Shown: one piece after another, positions 1 to 7,800 of the stretch
How positions within the stretch are numbered: the stretch's first letter is position 1
Layout of the letters: each line of letters opens with the position of its first letter
Assembly (NCBI GenBank): GCA_023430825.1
Contig: JAEYYL010000264.1
Span: forward strand, 1-8,883
DNA length: 8,883 nucleotides
Direction: 5' to 3'
From: Verrucomicrobiota bacterium
Lineage (GTDB): Bacteria > Verrucomicrobiota > Verrucomicrobiia > Opitutales > Opitutaceae
Position numbers and translations under genes: made by a program
Notes under the pieces: model-generated
Databases searched by the model: none
Seen by the model: only the letters and a program-made list of their open reading frames with translations
Told to the model about the DNA's origin: nothing

Positions 1-66
1 ACGGGGGGGTGGGCGCCGCGGCTCCATGATCCGTTCGGGTTCGGGTCGCTCACCTCGCACGAAACT

Positions 67-86
67 CCCGCTGCTCGCGCAGCGGG
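67..86 (+). other. Leader hairpin upstream of the receptor gene
   Basis: Bases 67-74 (CCCGCTGC) and 79-86 (GCAGCGGG) form a perfect 8-bp GC-rich stem with a 4-base loop. No T-run follows on either strand, so it is not a textbook intrinsic terminator. It could be the end of an upstream transcript or part of the 5' leader of the receptor mRNA. The rest of bases 1-179 shows no convincing gene. An isolated CTGACA at 104-109 resembles a -35 box, but nothing like a -10 box sits at normal spacing, so I call no promoter. Confidence 0.3.
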
Positions 87-179
87 CCACAGACGGACGG
101 GCGCTGACACACAAGACCTCGTCTTACGGCACGTATCGGATTGGCGAGGGCCTTCCCCTTGGTTACCCAAGCGCCGCCG

Positions 180-3059
180 ATGCCGCCCGTCTGTTCCAGC
201 CCGACGTCCCGCCGCGCCGCACGCCTTTGTCTCTGGCTCGCGGTGCACGCTCATGTCGGCGCAATTGCAGCCGATGACGACACCGATTTCATCCGCCTGC
301 CGGAGCCCACGGTCCTGGCGCCCGTCACCGTTTTAGGTTCACACCTTCGTCGCACCGACATCGAGGGCCCGTCGCCGGTCAGTCGTTACGATCGCGACTA
401 CATCGAAGCCTCGGGCGCCCTGCGGCTCGCGGATTTTTTGAATCTGCTGCCGCAGAATTATACCGGTTCCGGCTCCGGTCGCGGCAGCGCGCCCAACGAC
501 TTCAATCCCGAGTTCGGCCTGCGCACCGAAACGACGCTGCCGCCCTTCAGCTTCATTTTCGGCGCCGCGGCCACGCCCCTCGGCCAGTCCGGCGTCTCCG
601 GCGCGAATCTCCGCGGATTCGGCAGCGGATCGACGCTCGTCCTCGTCGACGGACGCCGACGTCCGATCGCGGGCCAGGGGAATCGTTCGACCGACTCGCG
701 TCAGGGCTTCGTCGACTTGAACACCATTCCCCTCGGCATGGTCGAGCGCATCGAGGTGCTCGCCGACGGCGCGTCCGCGCTCTACGGCTCCGACGCGATC
801 GGCGGCGTGATCAACGTGGTCCTGAAGAAAAACTACACCGGCGTGGAGTTCACCACCGACTACAAGGGCGCGTTCGACGGGGGAGGCCGCGAGCGGCATG
901 CCACCTGGCTGGCCGGCTTCACTTCCAAGGACGCCCGCCTTCGCGGCATGATCGGCGTCGATTTCTACGATCGCGCGCGGCTCTCCGCCGCCCAGCGGGC
1001 TTTCTCGGCCAATCAGGACCACACCGATCGGCTGGCGGGTTACGCGCCCGATGGCACGCCGGTCCCCGGTCGCGATTTTCGCCTGAATTGGGGTTACCCC
1101 GCCGTCGTGCAGGCGCGCACCGGCCATCTCGGTGGCGTCGCGCTTCCGGCCGGCACGTCCGCGCGGATCGCCCTCGTGCCTGACGGAGCCCGGGTCACGC
1201 CGACGCCTGTGGAGTTCATCGCGACCGCGCTCACCTCGGCGAGCCGCGCGCGCGTCATGAACACGGCCGAGTATCTGACGCTCGTTTCGCCGCAGGAAAC
1301 CCAAGGGATCGGCGGCGCGGTGGAATACCAAGCGGGCCGGGGCACACGGTTCTACGGCGGCTTTTCGTTGAGCGAAGTCGAAGGCGTATTCGCCGCCCAA
1401 CCTCCTCTGAGTTCGGCCAGCGCTTCCACGGGTTTCGGCAGCTTTGCCACGATCGTGCCCGCGCTGATTGCCGGTCAGCCCAATGCCTTCAACCCGTTCG
1501 GCCAGGACGTGCTGGTCGGACTGGTGCATCACGAGTTCGGGCCGACCCGGCAGACCACGCGCACCGTCAGCCGGAGCGTCCACGCGGGCTTGGCCGGAGA
1601 CTTCGGCGGCTGGGAATGGGACGCGGGCGTGAGCTGGTCGCGCGAGCGTTTCGCGCAGCGCAATGTCACGCTCGATCACGCTGGGTTCACCGCCGCGCTT
1701 GCTGCGCCCGATCCGACGCAGCGCTTCAATCCGTTCGTCGATGCCCGTGCCGCGGGCCCGGTCAACGCCCGCCTCTACGCGGCGATGACGGCAGTCGACG
1801 CCTACGACGGCGTGTCCGATTACACCGCAACCCATATCACCGCGAACGGCCCGCTGCGGGCTTTGCCGGGCGGTGACCTGCAGCTCGCCTTGGGCGCCGA
1901 TTACGCCTTCGCGGAGCACCGCTCGCACTCGCGGCCGTCGGCCGGTGTCCGCGCCGATGCGGCGGCCGAGCGGCACACTCGAGCGGTGTTCGCGGAGTTG
2001 TCGGTGCCCGTGGTCGGACGCGCCAATGCCCGGTGGCTCGCGCGCCGCGTCGAGCTCCAACTCGCCGGTCGTTACGAACACCACGGCGACGCGGGCGAGA
2101 CGGCGAATCCCAAGATCGGGGCGCTCTGGTCACCGGCGCCCTGGCTGCTCGCGCGCTCCAGCTTCTCCACGGGGTTTCGCTCGCCGTCGCCCACCGAATA
2201 CCAGACCCCGCGGACGATCGAGACCGCGACGCTCACCGATCCGCGCCGCGGGTCGGTCCGCACGGGCAACGTTTCCGTTCATCGTGGCTCCCGCGCTGGC
2301 GCCGGTCCGGAGACGTCGCGCAGCGAATTTCATGGGGTCGTGTTCACGCCGCCGCAGACGCCGGGATTCTCGCTGGCACTCGACTATCACCGCACCCGCC
2401 AGCGCAACCTGCTGCAGGCGTTCACGGCCCAGTCGATCGTGGATCACGAGCGATTCTTCCCCGATCGCGTCACGCGGCTCGCCCCCGCCGCCGAGGAGCT
2501 CGCGCTCGGCCAGCCCGGCGCGCTCGGCAGCGTCGACGCCACGTTCGTCAACTTCGGCGCCTCGCATCATGAAAGCCTGGATCTCACGCTCGAGTATGAC
2601 CTGCCCTGGCGTGAATTCGGGCGGTTCCGGGTGAGTGCCGGCGGCTCGCATGCGCTAGTCGCGCGCACCGAGCTGCGCCCCGGGGTCACCGCGGTCGACC
2701 TCGACGGCGACACGGCGGTGCCGCCGCGCTGGCGGTGGGCGGGCTCCGTCCTCTGGCAGCATCGCGCATGGAATGCCTCGGTTTTCGCCAGCTACGTCGG
2801 CGAATTTGTCAGCAACTCTGCCGGCAACCTGCTGGCGCCCCAGGGCTCTCCGGCGGTCACGGTTGTGAATTTGAATGTTGGATACACCTTTTCCTCGGGC
2901 CTGTGGCGCGGTCGAGGTCGGGATGCGAAAATCGGCCTCGGCGTCGGCAATCTCTTCGATCGCGAGCCGCCGTTCTCCGACACGGTGTTCGGTTACAACG
3001 GCGCACTTCATTCCGCCCTCGGGCGCACCTATTCGGTCTCGTTGCGGCTTCCCTTCTGA
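180..3059 (+). CDS. TonB-dependent outer-membrane receptor
   Basis: This is a complete TonB-dependent receptor: a 22-strand-type outer-membrane barrel with an N-terminal plug that imports a bound nutrient using TonB-ExbBD energy. The ATG at 180 gives a 959-residue protein; an in-frame TTG at 141 would add 13 residues, and a stop at 105-107 limits the frame. I prefer 180 because it gives a normal signal peptide (arginines, then LCLWLAVHAHVGAIAA, cleavage near Ala-Ala/Asp). Neither start has a clear ribosome site. Counting from the TTG, a TonB-box-like PVTVLG lies at 61-66. The plug spans about 68-231, with NLRGFGSGSTLVLVDGRR at 156-173 and VERIEVLADGASALYGSD at 201-218. The barrel fills the rest, with NLFDREPP at 937-944 and a terminal Phe (SLRLPF) as the barrel-assembly signal. 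It has no STN or carboxypeptidase-like N-terminal extension, so transcriptional signalling is unlikely. The substrate is unknown. It is convergent with the secretion operon and transcribed separately. Confidence 0.95.
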   Translation: MPPVCSSPTSRRAARLCLWLAVHAHVGAIAADDDTDFIRLPEPTVLAPVTVLGSHLRRTDIEGPSPVSRYDRDYIEASGALRLADFLNLLPQNYTGSGSGRGSAPNDFNPEFGLRTETTLPPFSFIFGAAATPLGQSGVSGANLRGFGSGSTLVLVDGRRRPIAGQGNRSTDSRQGFVDLNTIPLGMVERIEVLADGASALYGSDAIGGVINVVLKKNYTGVEFTTDYKGAFDGGGRERHATWLAGFTSKDARLRGMIGVDFYDRARLSAAQRAFSANQDHTDRLAGYAPDGTPVPGRDFRLNWGYPAVVQARTGHLGGVALPAGTSARIALVPDGARVTPTPVEFIATALTSASRARVMNTAEYLTLVSPQETQGIGGAVEYQAGRGTRFYGGFSLSEVEGVFAAQPPLSSASASTGFGSFATIVPALIAGQPNAFNPFGQDVLVGLVHHEFGPTRQTTRTVSRSVHAGLAGDFGGWEWDAGVSWSRERFAQRNVTLDHAGFTAALAAPDPTQRFNPFVDARAAGPVNARLYAAMTAVDAYDGVSDYTATHITANGPLRALPGGDLQLALGADYAFAEHRSHSRPSAGVRADAAAERHTRAVFAELSVPVVGRANARWLARRVELQLAGRYEHHGDAGETANPKIGALWSPAPWLLARSSFSTGFRSPSPTEYQTPRTIETATLTDPRRGSVRTGNVSVHRGSRAGAGPETSRSEFHGVVFTPPQTPGFSLALDYHRTRQRNLLQAFTAQSIVDHERFFPDRVTRLAPAAEELALGQPGALGSVDATFVNFGASHHESLDLTLEYDLPWREFGRFRVSAGGSHALVARTELRPGVTAVDLDGDTAVPPRWRWAGSVLWQHRAWNASVFASYVGEFVSNSAGNLLAPQGSPAVTVVNLNVGYTFSSGLWRGRGRDAKIGLGVGNLFDREPPFSDTVFGYNGALHSALGRTYSVSLRLPF

Positions 3060-3083
3060 CGCGGGGGCGGCGCCGCTCAGAAG
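3053..3083. terminator. Stem-loop between convergent genes (candidate bidirectional terminator)
   Basis: Bases 3053-3059 (CTTCTGA) pair perfectly with 3077-3083 (TCAGAAG). After a single bulged C at 3060, 3061-3064 (GCGG) pairs with 3073-3076 (CCGC), leaving an 8-base loop. The stem therefore has 11 pairs and contains the stop codons of both genes. It sits exactly where both transcripts should end. Against it, no T-run follows the stem in either direction, so it may rely on Rho, act only as a 3'-end stabiliser, or be coincidental: both proteins end in Phe encoded TTC followed by TGA, which by itself produces most of the outer arm. Confidence 0.45.
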
Positions 3084-4888
3084 CTGAGGCTGCCGGAGAG
3101 ATGCAGGCGGGAATTGTCGCCGGTCTGGCTGTTGCCGGAATCGGTGAACTGCCAGCCGTAGGCGGCGCGCAGGCTGGCGCGGTTGCCGATGCTGTAGTCG
3201 ACGCCCACGCCGGCGCTGTGCAGGTCGACCCCGCGTTCTCCGGGCAGGGACGTGGTGCTCCACAGGTCCGCGTAGTCCTGGAATGCGTAGAACTGCACGG
3301 TGTGGCCGGCGCGCGGCGAGACCGGCGGCAGGCGCAGTTCGTGGATTACGAGCACGCCGTTGTCCTTGTAAACCTCGCCCTCCTCGTAACCACGAACTGA
3401 ATACCGACCGCCGGCGCCGAATTGTTCGCTGCCGATCAGGTTGTGATTGGCGAGCTGGAGCTGGCCGCGAACGGACCACGCCAGGCCGCGCTTGATCGAA
3501 TCGAGCGGCAGGGCGTGAGAGATATCGCCGCGAAAATATACGTAGTCCGCCCGCGAATACGCCCGGCTGAGGGAGAAGTAGCGCGACTTGTTGCGATCCG
3601 TCAGCCCGCCGGGCGCGGCCGTGAGCGTGGCGCGAAACGACGACCGGCCCCAGCCGCTGGCGAATTGACCGCTGTAGGATGCGCGGGCCTGGGCGACGTG
3701 CGTGAGGTTGTCGGAGATCGGGATCGTCGCGAAGGTGAAGTTGTTGTCGCTCGCCTTGAAATCCAGTCCGAGCTGCCACGCGTGCGTGTAGGCGCCGCGT
3801 GCGCGCAGCGGGATGTCGTAGTTGGCGGAGACCTGCCAGGACATGCCTTTCAACGCGAACGGCGGCGCGACGAGGCCGTTGGTCCGCGAGTAGGCGCCGG
3901 TGAGGCTGAGGCTGTGACGCCGCGGCAGATCCATGACGTAAGAGCCCGAGACGCTGCGCAGGGTGTCGAAGTCCCAACTGGAATTCCACTGGGCGGAGAG
4001 CACGTGGGCGAGTCCCCACACGTTGCCCCAATCGAAGCCGGTGGTGAAACGTTCTTCCTTGGTCGTGACGGTCCCGGAATTGTCGGCGCTGGCGAAGATC
4101 CGCACCGGACGCGTTTCGCGCGTGCGCACGATCACGTCGGTCGTGCCGGGCTCGGCTCCGGCCGCGACCTCCACGGTGGCGCGGCGGAAGGGATTGGCAT
4201 TGATGCGCTCGGGGCCGTCGTTGAACCCGCGCGCGTTGACGGGCTCGCCCGGCGTCTGCTCGATGCGGGCGAGGTAGCTCTGGTCGGAAAACCAGCGGTT
4301 GCCCTCGACCCGCACTTTGCCGACGACGCTCTCGACCACGACGAGCTGCAGGTAACCCTCGGTCACGTCCTGCGGCGGCAGAGCGACGATCGAAAACGCC
4401 GCGCCGGTCTGCGCCAGCACCAAGCGCATCGCGCCGAGGAGGCGATCCAACGACTCGCGCGAAACCGGCTGGCCCAAGGCCAAACTCAGCAGGCCGATGC
4501 CCGCGTCGGTTTGCATGGCGGTCACGCCGACGAACTCGATCGGCGAACTCATCTGGGTCAGGCGGGGCGTAACCTGTGATGGGTCGGAGAGGAGTCGGAT
4601 GCCTTTCAACTCCGGGATGACGATCGTCTCTTCCGGGCGCGGCCCGAGCAGTTGAGCGACACTCGTCAACTCCGGCTCGGGAACCTCAGGCTCGGCCGGG
4701 ATTTGCGGGGGCACCGGCGCGGGCAGCAGCCGGTCGAGGTCTTGCGCCGACAACAGCGAGGCGAGGGAGAAACCGGCCAGCGTCGCCCCGCAGCGCAAGA
4801 GCGCCAACGCGGACGGCATCGCGCCGCTGGCCGATCGGCGGTGGGAAAGAGTGAGACCGGCCGGGTGTGAGTGTGGCGTCGTGCGCAT
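3077..4888 (-). CDS. TpsB two-partner secretion transporter (ShlB/FhaC/HecB family)
   Basis: This is an outer-membrane transporter of the Omp85/TpsB superfamily, which exports and sometimes activates a large TpsA exoprotein. At 603 residues it is near the normal family length. From the ATG at 4888, a basic N-terminus precedes the hydrophobic segment at about 27-48, with likely cleavage at LLSA/QD. The Met at residue 24 (base 4819) would give a more compact signal peptide. A proline-rich linker occupies about 54-75. A ShlB-type POTRA domain lies at about 88-187, including PPQDVTEGYLQLVVVES, followed by a second POTRA at about 188-257 starting GKVRVEGNRWFSD. The 16-strand barrel covers about 262-603. 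YSVRGYEEGE at 496-505 is the conserved VRGY motif of loop 6, with its key Arg at 499, and the protein ends in Phe. The start lies 6 bases after the stop of the MBG gene with no visible Shine-Dalgarno sequence, which suggests translational coupling. The obvious cargo is that upstream gene product. Confidence 0.95.
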   Translation of the reverse strand: MRTTPHSHPAGLTLSHRRSASGAMPSALALLRCGATLAGFSLASLLSAQDLDRLLPAPVPPQIPAEPEVPEPELTSVAQLLGPRPEETIVIPELKGIRLLSDPSQVTPRLTQMSSPIEFVGVTAMQTDAGIGLLSLALGQPVSRESLDRLLGAMRLVLAQTGAAFSIVALPPQDVTEGYLQLVVVESVVGKVRVEGNRWFSDQSYLARIEQTPGEPVNARGFNDGPERINANPFRRATVEVAAGAEPGTTDVIVRTRETRPVRIFASADNSGTVTTKEERFTTGFDWGNVWGLAHVLSAQWNSSWDFDTLRSVSGSYVMDLPRRHSLSLTGAYSRTNGLVAPPFALKGMSWQVSANYDIPLRARGAYTHAWQLGLDFKASDNNFTFATIPISDNLTHVAQARASYSGQFASGWGRSSFRATLTAAPGGLTDRNKSRYFSLSRAYSRADYVYFRGDISHALPLDSIKRGLAWSVRGQLQLANHNLIGSEQFGAGGRYSVRGYEEGEVYKDNGVLVIHELRLPPVSPRAGHTVQFYAFQDYADLWSTTSLPGERGVDLHSAGVGVDYSIGNRASLRAAYGWQFTDSGNSQTGDNSRLHLSGSLSF

Positions 4889-4894
4889 GGAAAA

Positions 4895-7800
4895 TCAGAG
4901 GCCGAGAAGCATCTCGCTGAGCGAATCCACCAGGAGATTCTGGTAGAGGAAGTCCTGGACCTTCTTCGGCCCGGGTAGATTGGCCATCGGGTCCGTGGCG
5001 TTGGCGGTCAGGTTGAGATCATTGAAGTTCACCATCTTGCCATGATCGGCGGTGATGCTCTCGTAGATGATCCGCTGCTCCTCGAGCTTCACCGCCGTTT
5101 TGATGCCTTCGATGCCGACGGTCAGCGTGATCGCGAGCGCGATGTTCGCTGCCGTCAGCCTGGCCATGGCGGAGCCGCTAAATGCGGCCGCCTGTTTGGC
5201 GGCCTTCACCCCATGCGCAACATACGGAAAAAGCGCTTCGCCGACCTTGGCCAACCCGCCGAGGGCATGGGCGGCGCCCATGCCCCCCTCGATCAAGCCG
5301 GAAGTGATTCCAGCGACGACCACGCCGTTCACCGTAGAGCTGTCATCCGCATACCCGGAGGCGGTCTTATAGATCTTCTTGTTCGCGTATTCACTGTAGG
5401 AGGCCATCTTGGCCACCAGCATGGCGCTGGACGATTCCGCCATGAAATCCGCGTAGGGCGGGTTCAGGTTCACGAAGTCGTGCGCCGCCGCCAGGCCGCC
5501 GGTGTGAGCGCCCGGCCCCGAGCGATCCTGGCCCGACGCGATCTCGGCCTGCGCCTTCTGCATCACGTCGCGTTGCGCGGAGAGTTCTCCGATGAAGCCG
5601 CGGAACTGTGCGTCGATGAACGCACTGCCCGCGCGATCCCCGCGGGCCTCGAACCAAGCCTCCAGCAGCCCAATCGTCGAGGTCGCGTCCGTGTCGATGA
5701 TCGAGGCGTGGATTTGCCCGAGCAACGATTTCTCCGCGTCGGTGAGCCTGTCGCCCTGGGTCTTGAGGAAATCCATCGCGGCCACGGCCGCGCGCTCCTC
5801 CAGGGTTTTGGCGGTATCCCGCGCGCCGTAGTAAACTCGGCTGGAGTTGGGCGCCGCGTTGAAGGCCGCCTCCTTCGCCAGCAACTCACCGGCAAACTCG
5901 TCGCGCTTGTCCGCAAACTTGGCGGCCACGGCCTCGGCCAGCCGCTGCTGCGCCATGGTGCGCTCGCCTGACGGGATCTCCTGCAAGTCGCGCAGGTAGG
6001 CCACCAGTGGCTCGCCGAGGAGCACGCGTTTTTCGGCATTGGTCGCGATGTCGGCCAGCCAGGCGCGGATGGTCGCAGGATCGAGGTCGTCCGACGAACC
6101 GGTCGTCTTGCCAAAGATCGCGTAGAACAGGCTGTCTTCCCCAAACTCGGACTCGCCCGACGCCAGCAGGGACGTGAGGAAATCGGTGATCATGTCCGTC
6201 GACATGGCCGGATTGTCACCGAGCAACACGCCGATGTTGGCCTTGTAGTCGGAGAGTCCGCGCACCACCAGCGGCGCGCGTTGGGTGATTTCGATCAGTT
6301 GTATCTGCTGTTCATTCGGACTGAGCTGGAGCGGGCGTTCCAGGGTGAGCCGGCCGGGCTCGATGGTGGTGACGGCGTAGTTGGGGTTCGCTCGGAGGTA
6401 ATCAAAATCGGGCGCGATACTGAGTGTGCGACTGAGCCCCACGATGACGAAGCCGGGCTGCGGGATGGCGACCGTGCGCGTCTCGGTCGGTGGCGCGGCG
6501 GTGGGGAACGCATAGCCGCTGATAAAACGGTCGGCGGGCGGCACCGTGAAATATTGCGTGTAGTCCTCGCGCACCAGTTCGACCGAGGTCGTGCGAGCGT
6601 CAAAAATGCGGAATGCCAGCCCCGGGAAGGACCCCGTGACGTCCTCGCCGGTCAACAAGTCCAACACCCGGCCCTGCAGGGTGATTTCGCTGAAATCGGT
6701 GATTTTCGCCAGATCGGTCCCGGGCGGGTAATTTCGCGTAATGTAGTCCGTCACGATCGCCACCGGCCGAGGTGCAACGGTGAGCACGCCGGGCGTGAGC
6801 GAGCGAAGCTCGTAACGACGGGGATCGATGAAACCGTCGTTGATAATGGTGTAGAAGCCTGCTTGCGCGGTGGCGTTCGTGACGGCCTCGGTGCGCGGCA
6901 CGATCTGGCCGTCGATGCTGAGCCCCTCGGGCAGCGGTTCACCGAGGAGGCGGTAGCTAAAGCTCGGGTTGGCGTTGCCGTAATACCGGAAGGCATCGCC
7001 GATCACCACATCGAGCGGGCGTGGCGCGATGCGGAGCGTGCCAAACGGGGTGGCGGTGAGCGTGTAGTTGGGATTGAGCAGCTCGGGCGTGATCGCGTAG
7101 TCGCCCACGAAGGACGTCGTGGTCGCGGTGGTGCCGAAGCGAATCACCTCGTCGATCGGATCGACGTCGGGCAGCAGGTTGGTGTCGGCGTTGGCGATCG
7201 TGAACTCGGGATTCTCGTCGCCGTAAACGCGGTCCGCGTCGGCCGCGATGACCTTGATCGGGCGCGGCGTGATCGTGACCGTGCCGGTCTCGGTGGTGAT
7301 GGCGTAGTTGGTCGCGGTGGCGCCGGAGACGTTGAACGTGTAGTCGCCCACCGGGGCGCTGCGCCAGGCAGTGATTTCGGCCGTTGCGCCGGTGACGACG
7401 TCGTTCGTGTCGGTGCCCTTGAGTCCGGCGAGACTGAACGTGAGCGCCGGGTTGTCGTTGCCATAGACTCGGCTGAACGACGCCGGGGTGAGCAGCAGGG
7501 GCGCCGGTGTGACGCGGAACACTCCGTCGACGTAGGCAATATCGTAGTTGGCTGCGTTGCTGAAGTTGAACGGGGTGATCGCATAGTCACCGACATTGCT
7601 GAACGGCTCGACCGGGGTGGAAAAATAAACACCGGCGGCAAACAAGTCGCCTTCCAGGAAGCCGCTGTAGGTGGCGGTATAGAAATCCGGATTGGCCTCG
7701 CCGTATTCTCGGGTGACGTCGTTCGCCGTGATGGTGGCCGGGCGGCGCGCGATGGTGAGCGTGCCGAGCTGGCGGGTGATGGAGTAGTTGGGATTGGCCC

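Noticed and set aside
26..277. An 83-codon open frame with an ATG at 26 on the + strand
   Set aside because: It overlaps the receptor start and signal peptide in another frame, has no ribosome site and has no recognisable motif. It is best treated as chance.
339..2084. A 581-codon open frame on the - strand inside the receptor gene, and another at 2655-4031
   Set aside because: Both overlap confidently assigned barrel proteins on the other strand and read as low-complexity Arg/Ala-rich sequence. The second spans two unrelated convergent genes.
3067..3076. A perfect 10-base palindrome (GCGGCGCCGC) between the two stop codons
   Set aside because: It has no loop and is short for a protein-binding site in such GC-rich DNA. 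The bases are better used in the larger stop-codon stem-loop.
4898..5400. Possible CDI-type toxin/immunity module at the C-terminus of the MBG protein
   Set aside because: There is no VENN-type junction and no small immunity-like gene follows. The next gene starts six bases later and is the transporter.
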